The position numbers were made by a program, and so were the translations under genes. Below are positions 42,183-51,191 of a stretch of DNA of 64,000 bases, piece by piece. Position 1 is the first letter of the stretch. The number at the start of each line of letters is the position of its first letter. The stretch covers positions 186,001-250,000 of the forward strand of contig NZ_FORU01000002.1 of NCBI RefSeq assembly GCF_900114085.1, read 5' to 3'. Below the pieces are notes generated by a model. It was not told the origin of the DNA, made no database searches, and saw only the letters and a program-made list of their open reading frames with translations. Source of the DNA: Myroides guanonis (GTDB taxonomy: Bacteria; Bacteroidota; Bacteroidia; Flavobacteriales; Flavobacteriaceae).

Positions 42183-42861
42183 CGAACTACCTGGACTGAC
42201 ATACCTTAAAATGCTATGTGAACAAGTACCAGAAATCGAAGTAGTAAAATCATTTAATGACCCCTCAGATTTTTTAGAGGAAATCAATCAACTAGATTTC
42301 GATGCTATTATAACAGACATTGAAATGCCTGGAATAAATGGTTTAAGTTTAGCACAATTGCTATCAGATAAGGCGGTGATTTTCACAACCGCTTACAAAG
42401 AGTTTGCTGTAGAAGCATTTGAAATTGACGCAATAGATTACATTCAGAAACCAATTAAAAGAGAACGCCTCCAAAAAGCAATCCACAAAGCCTTACGATT
42501 TACGGAAGCTAAGCCGAAAAACAACTATATAACGACGAACTCTAATAAAGGGAAAGTAATATTACACTTTGAAGCAATACAATACATTAAAACTTCCGAA
42601 TTAGATAGTAGAGATAAATTAGTATATCTAATAGGAGATAGCAACCCAATTATATTAAAGAATATCTCTTTAGACAAACTTCTCCAAGACCTACCTAAAA
42701 GAGATTTCTGTAGAATCAATAAAAGTGAAATAATCTCGCTTAAAACCATCCACTACTTTAGTCATGATGAGATTACCACAACGCTGTTAGGAGAACAAGG
42801 AAAACCTATCGTACTAACACTCGGTGTAGCCTTTAAATCAGACTTTTTAACCAAGGTTTAG
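42148..42861 (+). CDS. LytTR-family response regulator
   Basis: This 237-residue regulator has a receiver domain (DDEL acidic pair at 11-14, phospho-acceptor Asp57 in IITDIEMPG, Lys in YIQKPIKRERL) and a C-terminal LytTR DNA-binding domain from about residue 135. It overlaps the kinase gene by 35 bases, so the pair is translated together. Targets are not visible; the antiporter gene follows after 117 bases. Confidence 0.92.
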   Translation: MISKLRCILLDDELPGLTYLKMLCEQVPEIEVVKSFNDPSDFLEEINQLDFDAIITDIEMPGINGLSLAQLLSDKAVIFTTAYKEFAVEAFEIDAIDYIQKPIKRERLQKAIHKALRFTEAKPKNNYITTNSNKGKVILHFEAIQYIKTSELDSRDKLVYLIGDSNPIILKNISLDKLLQDLPKRDFCRINKSEIISLKTIHYFSHDEITTTLLGEQGKPIVLTLGVAFKSDFLTKV

Positions 42862-42978
42862 AATATTCGTTACAATATTTTAGTGTTTCGTTACATCATT
42901 GAGGTTTTTCAAAACAGCAAGTACTTTTTCTAACACTTTAAGTTAGACTTTTGTCCTGAAATTTTAAATTTAATAGTT

Positions 42979-45255
42979 ATGGGTAAATACAAAAATCCAT
43001 TATTCTATACCGTAGTCATTGGTGCCTGTTCCGCGGCAATGTATTGGATTGTTAGCCAAGGAAGTCATATGGAACATAACGTAGTAAAATTAGTTTCGAA
43101 CCAAACGGTCTTTCAAGACTTTGTAGACTCAATGCTAAACAACCTACATCATCCTTTAGCAATCTTATTAGCACAAATCTTAACTATAGTTCTAGTTGCA
43201 CGCGCATTTGGATGGATATGTAAAAAGATAGGTCAACCTTCTGTAATTGGTGAAATAATAGCCGGTATAGCCTTAGGTCCCTCTTTATTAGGCACCCATT
43301 TCCCAGAGTTTTCAGCGACACTATTTCCTGTCGAATCACTAGGTAATTTAAGCTTCCTAAGTCAGATTGGTTTGATTTTATTTATGTTCGTAATAGGAAT
43401 GGAACTAGACTTAAAAGTTTTAAAAAACAAAGCCCATGATGCCGTTTTAATTAGTCATGCAAGTATAATCATCCCATTTACAATGGGAATGGGTCTTGCT
43501 TATTATATTTTCGATTCATTCGCTCCAGACGGAGTAGAATTTCTCTCATTCGCACTCTTCTTAGGTATTTCAATGAGTATAACGGCCTTTCCAGTCTTAG
43601 CACGAATTGTACAAGAACGTGGACTACAGAAAACTCGCTTAGGTACCATTGTTATAACTTGTGCAGCAGCGGACGATATCACTGCTTGGTGTCTATTAGC
43701 AGCGGTCATCGCAATCGTAAAGGCAGGAAGCTTTGTAAGCTCATTATACATTATAGGACTGGCAATCCTGTATGTCATCGTAATGCTAAAAGTAATTCGA
43801 CCATTCTTGGAACGTATAGGAAAATTACAATCTAAAAATAAAACTATATCTAAGTCAATGATAGCAATATTCTTGCTCACCTTGATAGTATCTTCTTATT
43901 GTACAGAAGTAATAGGTATTCATGCATTATTCGGCGCTTTTATGACAGGAGCTATTATGCCAGATAACATTAAGTTTCGAGCGCTGATAATTGAAAAAGT
44001 AGAAGATGTTGCTGTAGTATTATTCTTACCTCTTTTCTTCGTCTATACAGGTTTACGAACTGAGATTGGTTTACTAAACGAACCATATTTATGGAAACTC
44101 ACTGCTCTTATTATCATTGTAGCAACTGTTGGGAAATTTGCCGGTAGCGCTATAGCTGCAAAATTTGTCGGACAAAGTTGGAAAGATAGCTTAACTATAG
44201 GTGCTTTAATGAATACTCGAGGATTGATGGAATTGATAGTACTAAACATAGGATTTGACCTAGGCATATTAACCGGAGAAATATTTGCTATGATGGTTAT
44301 TATGGCATTAGCTACCACCTTTCTAACTGGCCCAACTCTCGATCTATTAAACAAAATCTTTGGAAAAAAGGAAGAAATACAATCAAATCTCGAAATAACC
44401 GACTCACCAGGAAGATTTAAAATTTACATCTTCTTTGAAGACATTTTAAATGCAAAAGCATTATTAAGATTAGCTCATAGTTTTGTAAACAAGAAATCTA
44501 CTAAGTCTGGTATTACCGCAATGCATTTAGTCGATAGTACAGAAATTAATCCATTTAATGTAGAATATTACGAAGAAGAGATGTTTGAACCTATTGTTGA
44601 AGAAACTAAGGAATTAAATCAATCTGTTCAAACACTTTTTAAAGTATCTAATCAAATAGAAAATGACATTGTAGAAATAATCAATGAAGATTCAAGTGAT
44701 ATTTTATTGTTAGAGATGGGACATTCCATATACAGAGGGACATTGCTAGGAAATATCCTTGGATTTACAACTAGTATTATAAATCCAAATACATTACTAA
44801 ACAAAGTTACTAGAAAAGAAAAGCTATTTGAATCGTCATTTTTTGATGAACGCACTGAACAAATACTACAACACGCTAAAACCCCTGTTGGTATATTTAT
44901 CAACAAAGAATTTGAAAAAGTAGAACAGGTATTCTTACCAGTATTCACTCAATCAGACTTGGTATTACTCAACTATGCACAACGATGGATAACACACTCC
45001 GAAGCTCAGATTACTGTATTAGATGCAACAGGAGAAGTTGACAGAAACCCAGATTTTAAAGAGACTATTAGGAGAATTGAACAGTTTAAACCTAATCACA
45101 TTCGCGTCTCCAATGAAAAGCTACTAAATAAAGAATATTTAAAAACTTACGACATCATGATAATAGGTATGGAAAGTTGGAAAAATTTAGTAGCCACAAG
45201 AAGTATATGGCTCAACCATGCACCGTCTATATTAATCATTAATGAAAAAACATAA
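42979..45255 (+). CDS. Cation/proton antiporter (CPA2 family) with large C-terminal domain
   Basis: This 758-residue inner-membrane protein has a leading membrane helix (about 8-25), a CPA2 exchanger fold of about twelve helices (residues 60-460; GQPSVIGEIIAGIALGPSLLG is characteristic, given here as GEIIAGIALGPSLLG), and a cytoplasmic C-terminal region of about 290 residues that may hold universal-stress-like folds. Unlike the KefC-type gene at 28740 it lacks a GxGxxG RCK loop. Sodium or potassium exchange for protons is the expected role. Confidence 0.88.
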   Translation: MGKYKNPLFYTVVIGACSAAMYWIVSQGSHMEHNVVKLVSNQTVFQDFVDSMLNNLHHPLAILLAQILTIVLVARAFGWICKKIGQPSVIGEIIAGIALGPSLLGTHFPEFSATLFPVESLGNLSFLSQIGLILFMFVIGMELDLKVLKNKAHDAVLISHASIIIPFTMGMGLAYYIFDSFAPDGVEFLSFALFLGISMSITAFPVLARIVQERGLQKTRLGTIVITCAAADDITAWCLLAAVIAIVKAGSFVSSLYIIGLAILYVIVMLKVIRPFLERIGKLQSKNKTISKSMIAIFLLTLIVSSYCTEVIGIHALFGAFMTGAIMPDNIKFRALIIEKVEDVAVVLFLPLFFVYTGLRTEIGLLNEPYLWKLTALIIIVATVGKFAGSAIAAKFVGQSWKDSLTIGALMNTRGLMELIVLNIGFDLGILTGEIFAMMVIMALATTFLTGPTLDLLNKIFGKKEEIQSNLEITDSPGRFKIYIFFEDILNAKALLRLAHSFVNKKSTKSGITAMHLVDSTEINPFNVEYYEEEMFEPIVEETKELNQSVQTLFKVSNQIENDIVEIINEDSSDILLLEMGHSIYRGTLLGNILGFTTSIINPNTLLNKVTRKEKLFESSFFDERTEQILQHAKTPVGIFINKEFEKVEQVFLPVFTQSDLVLLNYAQRWITHSEAQITVLDATGEVDRNPDFKETIRRIEQFKPNHIRVSNEKLLNKEYLKTYDIMIIGMESWKNLVATRSIWLNHAPSILIINEKT

Positions 45256-45258
45256 AGC

Positions 45259-45298
45259 AAAAAAAAGGTCTAGTTATTTCTAAACTAGACCTTTTTTT
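45259..45298. terminator. Bidirectional terminator between antiporter and CtpA genes
   Basis: GGTCTAGTT (45267-45275) pairs with AACTAGACC (45283-45291), flanked by A and T runs, between converging genes. Confidence 0.9.
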
Positions 45299-45313
45299 AT
45301 AAAACCCTATAGC

Positions 45314-46891
45314 TTATTTCGTTACTTTAAGCGGAATAGCTTTTAACATCGCATCCTCTCTAAAAAGCCAATGGTAATAATCTTTTTCATCTTTCAATTG
45401 ATTCACAAATTCAGCAATTAAATAAAACTCAATCATATCTTTCCGTTTGTCTAAATTAAAATTTAGCCCACTATGTCTAAGATGCTCTTTAAAAGATTTA
45501 AAAACCATAGCATTAGATTTAATATGCTTAGCTAAGGATTCAACGTCCATAGATTCGAACATTCCTCGATTGCTATCAATTTGTTCGAAAACAAAATAAC
45601 TCACAATACCAGACTGCATCAATAAAACCACCGCATCATCGCCATGTTTCACTCCTATAGGAACAAAAATATCAGGAACTATACCTCCGCCACCATAAAC
45701 CACCCTGCCTTCTAGAGTTTTATATTGTAGACTATCAGCTATTTTAATACTATCCGCAGCATATAACTCCCCTCGTTCATAACGAGTTATAAAATCATTA
45801 TTATACTCTTCAAAACCATGATTATAAGGCTTTTGTATAGAACGGCCAGAAGGTGTATAATATCGAGCTGTCGTTAAACGTATTGCAGAACCATCCCCCA
45901 ATAGCAACTCTCTCTGAACTAAGCCTTTTCCAAATGATCTTCTTCCGATTATAACACCCCTGTCATTATCCTGAATAGCACCAGCTATAATCTCACTTGC
46001 CGAAGCACTTCCCTCATTAACTAACACATATAATGGTCCCTTTTGAAAACTCCCCTTTGAAGAAGCCTTTGTCAGAACCTCTCTACCTCTTTTATTAATA
46101 GTCTTTACAATAATTAAATCCTTATCTAAAAACTCATCTAAAATCTTAATAGCTTGATCCATATATCCTCCTCCGTTATCACGTAAATCAAGAACTAAAC
46201 CATCGATACGATCTTCTCTCAATCGATTTAAAGCACTCATAAACTCGGTATAAGTGGAACCCGCAAAACGGTTAATCTTTATATAACCTAAACCATTTTC
46301 TAACTTCAAACCAACATCAACGCTCTTTAAAGGAATCATAGAACGAGTAACCCTGGTTGTGAAAAATTTATTTTCCTTCTTTCGATATACCTTCAATCTA
46401 ATATCCGACCCTTCTTCTCCTTTTAGTTTTGAAACTATTTCTTCGCTAGGTATTTTTTCTCCGTAAATTTTTAATGTATCCGCATAAAGTATACGATCAC
46501 CCGGTTGAATTCCAGCCTTTTGTGCCGGACCATTTGCAATGTCCTTAATAACAGCCAAGCTATCCTTATATACATAAAAACTAATTCCAATGCCGACAAA
46601 CTCCCCATTCATCGACTCTGAAACCGATTGCATAGACTCCTTCGCAATATAGACCGAATGGGGATCTAATTGCTCTAAAATAGAAGTAACAGTTTGGTCA
46701 ACTATTGAGTCTGTATTCACCTCATCAACATACTCCTGTTCAATAAAATCAATAAGTTTATTCAACTTTATTTTATTTACATTAGCAGTAAGCCCAGGTG
46801 TCCTAAAAGACGACGAAACCAAGAAACCACCTAATAAAACTCCTAAAGCCAAGGCGATAGAAAGTAACAGAGGCCAATATATTTTTTTCAT
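45314..46891 (-). CDS. C-terminal processing peptidase (CtpA family, S41)
   Basis: This 525-residue periplasmic serine protease has an N-terminal membrane anchor (about 7-27), a PDZ domain (about 90-170, with GIGISFY and AGIQPGDRIL) and a tail-specific protease domain. The catalytic dyad is visible as the serine in GSASASEIIAGA (about residue 297) and the lysine in FGKGLVQ (Lys322). It follows the deaminase gene by 7 bases and both probably share a message. Confidence 0.94.
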   Translation of the reverse strand: MKKIYWPLLLSIALALGVLLGGFLVSSSFRTPGLTANVNKIKLNKLIDFIEQEYVDEVNTDSIVDQTVTSILEQLDPHSVYIAKESMQSVSESMNGEFVGIGISFYVYKDSLAVIKDIANGPAQKAGIQPGDRILYADTLKIYGEKIPSEEIVSKLKGEEGSDIRLKVYRKKENKFFTTRVTRSMIPLKSVDVGLKLENGLGYIKINRFAGSTYTEFMSALNRLREDRIDGLVLDLRDNGGGYMDQAIKILDEFLDKDLIIVKTINKRGREVLTKASSKGSFQKGPLYVLVNEGSASASEIIAGAIQDNDRGVIIGRRSFGKGLVQRELLLGDGSAIRLTTARYYTPSGRSIQKPYNHGFEEYNNDFITRYERGELYAADSIKIADSLQYKTLEGRVVYGGGGIVPDIFVPIGVKHGDDAVVLLMQSGIVSYFVFEQIDSNRGMFESMDVESLAKHIKSNAMVFKSFKEHLRHSGLNFNLDKRKDMIEFYLIAEFVNQLKDEKDYYHWLFREDAMLKAIPLKVTK

Positions 46892-46898
46892 AGAAAAA

Positions 46899-47330
46899 TC
46901 AATTATCTAAATCAGGTAGATGTACAACTTCTACTCCAGCCTTTACCAAGAAAGATATACCTTCTGAATCCTTGTAATGCTCTTTATAAACAACCCTTTT
47001 AATACCAGATTGATGGATTAATTTACTGCAATCTCTACATGGAGACATCGTAATATAAAGTGTTGCATTTTGACAACTTTGAGTAGAACGCGCTACTTTA
47101 AGAATAGCATTTGCTTCTGCATGTAACACATACCATTTAGTAGAACCACTTACATCTTCACAACAATTCTCAAAACCAGAAGGAGTTCCGTTATAACCAT
47201 CCGAAATAATCATACGGTCTTTAACAATGATGGCTCCCACTTGTTTTCTAACACAGTAAGATAATTGCCCCCACTCTCTCGCAATCCTCAAATAAGCCTT
47301 ATCGTATTTTGCTCTTTTTATATCATCCAT
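46899..47330 (-). CDS. dCMP deaminase family protein (ComEB-like)
   Basis: This 143-residue zinc enzyme probably deaminates dCMP to dUMP for thymidylate synthesis. Zinc motifs are HAEANAIL (His and catalytic Glu) and SPCRDCSKLI (two Cys). The early sequence KYDKAYLRIAREWGQLSYC matches Bacteroidota dCMP deaminases. The ATG at 47330 (MDDIKRAKYD) fits the family better than the frame start six codons upstream. It precedes the CtpA gene by 7 bases. Confidence 0.9.
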   Translation of the reverse strand: MDDIKRAKYDKAYLRIAREWGQLSYCVRKQVGAIIVKDRMIISDGYNGTPSGFENCCEDVSGSTKWYVLHAEANAILKVARSTQSCQNATLYITMSPCRDCSKLIHQSGIKRVVYKEHYKDSEGISFLVKAGVEVVHLPDLDN

Positions 47331-47831
47331 AATACAACTATTACACACTGAGTGTCAAACTTTTTCAACGCTATTAAACTAGTTTTTACAGCGCAAAAAT
47401 AAGCATTAGTTTAACGCAACACACCAATCACAAAAGGATTCTATATCATTTAATCTTCGATTTTATTTAATTTAGCTTATAAGGTACAAAAAATAATAAA
47501 AAGCCCCAAACCATAAGTATACTCAAGAGATAATCTCTTCATCATAAACTGTACTACTACAGCATTTACTAATAAATAAGTTTAACAGTAAACCATTTCA
47601 AGTAAATTAATCATAATAGTGCATTCAAGTTCCCGTTATCACTTAATAAAATATGAAACATCTAATTAAAACCACAGCAATCACAAACAGTAATAACTTA
47701 TACACCTAGAGTAAAGTAATAACAAAGTAGAAATGATGGAAAAACATTTTATAGTTTTATAAGGACAATCCTTTTTTATTGCTAAATTAGGTTTCAAATT
47801 AACATTCAATAAAATCTAAAACTTATTAACT
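47331..47831. other. Intergenic region between divergent genes
   Basis: This 0.5-kb AT-rich stretch has no convincing gene. A small hairpin AAGGACAATCCTTTT occurs near 47760. I see no exact TAnnTTTG element. Confidence 0.4.
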
Positions 47832-48260
47832 ATGGCATATTCAGATTTATTCGACCCAGGCTTTAAAGATCGTAACAGAGGACACTTTGCGTCAATTGTT
47901 AGAGTTGCCATTGCTGATGGAGCTATATCAGACCAAGAAAAAACTTTTTTAGACCATTTAGCAGACCGTTTAGAAATATCCGATGAAGACTATACTAAAA
48001 TACTAGAAAGTCCTGAAAAATACCCCGTAAACCCACCTTACCTTCAAATCAATCGTATTGAACGCCTATATGATTTAGCAAGAATGGTTTATGCAGATCA
48101 TATATTAGGACCTAGACAGAAAGAAATACTTAAAAAGTTTGCAGTCGCATTAGGATTCACAGGCAATATAGAAGATTTAGTAGACAAGTCATTATCTCTA
48201 CTAGTACTCAACGTAGATAGTGACACCTTTATTTTCGAAATTCAAAATTTAAGTAGATAA
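47832..48260 (+). CDS. TerB-like protein
   Basis: This 142-residue helical acidic protein matches the TerB (tellurite resistance B) fold: RVAIADGAISDQEKTFL near residues 25-42 with the conserved acidic residues, and YDLARMVYADHILGPRQKEIL near 75-95. There are no other ter genes here, so a link to tellurite is not supported. It is a single-gene unit with a strong terminator. Confidence 0.82.
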   Translation: MAYSDLFDPGFKDRNRGHFASIVRVAIADGAISDQEKTFLDHLADRLEISDEDYTKILESPEKYPVNPPYLQINRIERLYDLARMVYADHILGPRQKEILKKFAVALGFTGNIEDLVDKSLSLLVLNVDSDTFIFEIQNLSR

Positions 48261-48297
48261 AAAAAGGCTGTTCAAATTGAACAGCCTTTTTTTATCT
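48258..48297. terminator. Bidirectional terminator between TerB-like and fbp genes
   Basis: GGCTGTTCA (48266-48274) pairs with TGAACAGCC (48278-48286) around three bases, flanked by A and T runs. Confidence 0.9.
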
Positions 48298-48307
48298 ACT
48301 ATAATAT

Positions 48308-49318
48308 TTATTTATTCAAGCTCATAAATTCTTCCGCTTTCTCTACCATATTCTTACTACCACAGAAGAAAGGTACACGTTGATGTAATTCAGTAGGTTC
48401 AATCTCCATTATTCTATTAAATCCATCTGAAGCTTTTCCTCCTGCTTGCTCTATAATAAAAGCAATTGGATTACATTCATACAGTAGACGCAACTTTCCA
48501 TTAGGAGCCTTAGCGCTAGTAGGATACAAATAAATCCCCCCCTTTAGAATATTACGATGAATATCAGACACCAAGCTTCCAATATATCTAGAAGTATAAG
48601 GTCTGTTTCCCTCTTCCGCCTGACAATACTTAATGTAATCTTTCACTCCTTGTGGAAAGTGTACATAGTTCCCTTCATTCACAGAATAAATTCCCCCATC
48701 TTCGCTAATTGACATTTCTGGATGCGACAAATAGAATGTACCAATAGCAGGATTTAAAGTAAAACCGTTAACTCCATTACCTGTAGTATAAACCAACATA
48801 GTTGAAGAACCATAAATCACATAACCAGCAGCCACTTGATTCTCCCCTTTTTGAAGAAAATCCTCTTTTGTAACCGGTGTTCCAATAGGGGTCACACGTC
48901 TATAAATTGAAAAAATAGTACCTACAGAAACATTTACATCAATATTTGAAGAACCATCTAAAGGATCCATTAAAACGATATACTTATTTTCATTATTTCC
49001 ATCCTTACCTTCTATAGAAATAAAATCATCATTTTCCTCTGAACCTATTCCACAAACAATCTCACGATTTATAAGAGTCTGAATAAAAACCTCATTAGCA
49101 TAAACATCTAACTTTTGCTGCTGCTCTCCTTGAATATTTTCTTGACCGAAGGCTCCTATAATATCAACCAGCCCCGCTTGATTCACTTTGTGACTAACAA
49201 TTTTTGCAGCTAATCTTATAGAATTGAATAATCGTGTTAACTCTCCAGACGAGTATTTAAAATCCTCTTGTCTATCGATAATAAATTCTCCAAGCGTTTG
49301 TTTACTTTGTGCGGACAT
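48308..49318 (-). CDS. fbp: Fructose-1,6-bisphosphatase class I
   Basis: FBPase removes the 1-phosphate of fructose 1,6-bisphosphate in gluconeogenesis. The 336-residue protein contains the metal-binding core [13 protein letters not shown] (near residue 120) and the substrate-binding [13 protein letters not shown] and [15 protein letters not shown] segments. I start it at 49318 ([12 protein letters not shown]), the normal length for the family. The reading frame is open 84 codons further upstream, but that part is antisense to the GNAT gene and has no family similarity. Confidence 0.95.
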   Translation of the reverse strand: MSAQSKQTLGEFIIDRQEDFKYSSGELTRLFNSIRLAAKIVSHKVNQAGLVDIIGAFGQENIQGEQQQKLDVYANEVFIQTLINREIVCGIGSEENDDFISIEGKDGNNENKYIVLMDPLDGSSNIDVNVSVGTIFSIYRRVTPIGTPVTKEDFLQKGENQVAAGYVIYGSSTMLVYTTGNGVNGFTLNPAIGTFYLSHPEMSISEDGGIYSVNEGNYVHFPQGVKDYIKYCQAEEGNRPYTSRYIGSLVSDIHRNILKGGIYLYPTSAKAPNGKLRLLYECNPIAFIIEQAGGKASDGFNRIMEIEPTELHQRVPFFCGSKNMVEKAEEFMSLNK

Positions 49319-49363
49319 ATAAAAATGATTCTTTAGTTGTGTATATTGCGTGGCAAATATCGT

Positions 49364-49371
49364 TAATTTTG
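49364..49371 (+). promoter_or_regulatory. GNAT gene promoter, -7 element
   Basis: TAATTTTG matches TAnnTTTG exactly, 23 bases before the ATG at 49395. A near match for fbp (GATATTTG on the minus strand, 49354-49361) lies beside it, so the two divergent promoters overlap. Confidence 0.55.
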
Positions 49372-49394
49372 TCTGAATAATAAATTTATCCTCA

Positions 49395-49871
49395 ATGATA
49401 ATAATCCGAAAAGCTACTGAAGGAGATTTACCAACCATATTAGAGCTAATCAATGAATTAGCACACTTTGAAAAGGAACCAGATGCTGTAGAAATTACAG
49501 TAGAAACTTTGTTGGAAAACGGATTCGGTATTAACCCACTTTTCCAAATACGCGTCGCAACCCAAAACAATATGATTATTGGAATGGCACTTTTTTACTT
49601 CCGCTTCTCTACTTGGAAAGGAAAAACAATACACCTAGAAGATTTAATAGTACGTGAAGATGCAAGAGGCACTGGAGTAGGTAGCAAACTATATTCAGAA
49701 GTGATGAAAACAGCATTTGATGAAAACGTAAAAAGAGTAGAATGGGTTGTTTTAGATTGGAACCAAAACGCAATTGATTTCTACAACAAAACTGGCGCTC
49801 AAGTACTGCAGGATTGGCGAACAGTACAAATGGACGAACAAGGATTACAAAAATACATCAAAACACTATAG
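49395..49871 (+). CDS. GNAT family N-acetyltransferase
   Basis: This 158-residue acetyl-CoA-dependent acetyltransferase has the GNAT motif A in [19 protein letters not shown] and motif B with [18 protein letters not shown]. The start [24 protein letters not shown], given in part as [19 protein letters not shown], resembles diamine (spermidine/thialysine) acetyltransferases, so a polyamine-like substrate is possible but unproven. The aspartate kinase gene follows with no gap, so both are probably on one message. Confidence 0.9.
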   Translation: MIIIRKATEGDLPTILELINELAHFEKEPDAVEITVETLLENGFGINPLFQIRVATQNNMIIGMALFYFRFSTWKGKTIHLEDLIVREDARGTGVGSKLYSEVMKTAFDENVKRVEWVVLDWNQNAIDFYNKTGAQVLQDWRTVQMDEQGLQKYIKTL

Positions 49872-51125
49872 ATGAAAATTTACAAATTTGGAGGGGCATC
49901 AGTAAAAGATTCAACAAATGTAAAAAACGTTTGTAACGTTCTACAAACAGTAGGGTATAATAATTCATTAATTATAGCTTCTGCAATGGGCAAAACTACC
50001 AATGCATTAGAAAGTGTCACACATAATTATTTTTACAATAAAGAAGCTATTGAAACTTCAATTCAAGAAGTAAAAGATTTTCATTATACTATTATAAATG
50101 AACTATTTGAAAACGAAACACATCCAATCTATGTTTCTATTCAAAATCTCTTTGAAAAATTAAGTGCATTTTTAAACAATAACAAATCACCTAATTATAA
50201 TTTTGTTTATGATCAAATAGTATCTTATGGAGAATTACTTTCCACTACTATTCTCCACTACTACTTATTGGATTGTAATATCGTAAATATTTGGGCGGAT
50301 GCAAGAGATCTTATCAAAACCAACACAACCTATAGAGATGCAATAGTAGATTGGGAATCTACTGAAAAGTCCATACAAGAAAGAATAACAACAAATCAAC
50401 TTTATATTTCTCAAGGATTTATAGGCTCAGACCCAAATGGTTTTTCAACTACGTTAGGCAGAGAAGGCTCCGACTACACTGCCGCTATTTTCGGAAACAT
50501 ACTTAATGCAGAAAGCGTAACAATTTGGAAAGATGTTCCAGGTGTTCTTAATGCAGATCCACGATATTTTGAAGATACAATCCTATTAGAACACATCTCT
50601 TATCAAGAAGCCATAGAACTAGCTTTTTACGGAGCTTCGGTTATACATCCAAAAACACTACAACCCTTACAACAAAAAGAAATCCCATTATATGTAAAAT
50701 CCTTTTTAAGTCCCGAACTAGAAGGAACTGAAGTTTCTAAAGGGGCAACATTGCAACCACAAGTACCTTGCTATATAGTAAAGAAGAACCAACTATTAAT
50801 ATCACTAGCTACTAAAGACTTCTCTTTTATTATGGAAGAAAACATCAGTGATATTTTCAAATTATTCCATCAATTCAACATAAAAGTTAGTGTGATACAA
50901 AACTCTGCAATCAGTTTCTCAGTATGTGCAGAAGATAAGTTCAATCACTTTCAAGAACTACGTGGACTTCTATCCTCGCAATTTAAAATGAGTTATAACG
51001 AGAACGTGTCACTATACACTATACGTCACTTCGAATTCGAAGGTTTGGAAAAAATCCTTGGAGATAAAACGCTTTTATTAAAACAAGTAAACAGAGAAAC
51101 CATGCAAATGGTTACAAAAGAATAA
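49872..51125 (+). CDS. Aspartate kinase
   Basis: Aspartate kinase phosphorylates aspartate at the head of the lysine, threonine and methionine pathways. The 417-residue protein begins MKIYKFGGASVKD, has TTLGREGSDYTAAIFG, VTIWKDVPGVLNADPR and the ASVIHPKTLQPL motif, with an ACT-type regulatory domain in the last 120 residues. It is monofunctional, with no homoserine dehydrogenase part. It directly follows the GNAT gene. Which isoenzyme it is (LysC- or ThrA-like feedback) cannot be told. Confidence 0.93.
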   Translation: MKIYKFGGASVKDSTNVKNVCNVLQTVGYNNSLIIASAMGKTTNALESVTHNYFYNKEAIETSIQEVKDFHYTIINELFENETHPIYVSIQNLFEKLSAFLNNNKSPNYNFVYDQIVSYGELLSTTILHYYLLDCNIVNIWADARDLIKTNTTYRDAIVDWESTEKSIQERITTNQLYISQGFIGSDPNGFSTTLGREGSDYTAAIFGNILNAESVTIWKDVPGVLNADPRYFEDTILLEHISYQEAIELAFYGASVIHPKTLQPLQQKEIPLYVKSFLSPELEGTEVSKGATLQPQVPCYIVKKNQLLISLATKDFSFIMEENISDIFKLFHQFNIKVSVIQNSAISFSVCAEDKFNHFQELRGLLSSQFKMSYNENVSLYTIRHFEFEGLEKILGDKTLLLKQVNRETMQMVTKE

Positions 51126-51191
51126 TACGATTTAAAAAAACTAGTCCTATCTCAAAATACTACTTTTGACAATTCTTAGTTATAATGAGTA

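Noticed and set aside
47832-48260. Tellurite resistance
   Set aside because: Only a TerB-like gene is present; other ter genes are absent and the fold has broader uses.
49319-49570. N-terminal extension of fructose-1,6-bisphosphatase by 84 codons
   Set aside because: This part is antisense to the start of the GNAT gene, includes the divergent promoter region, and has no similarity to the family; the start at 49318 gives the normal length.
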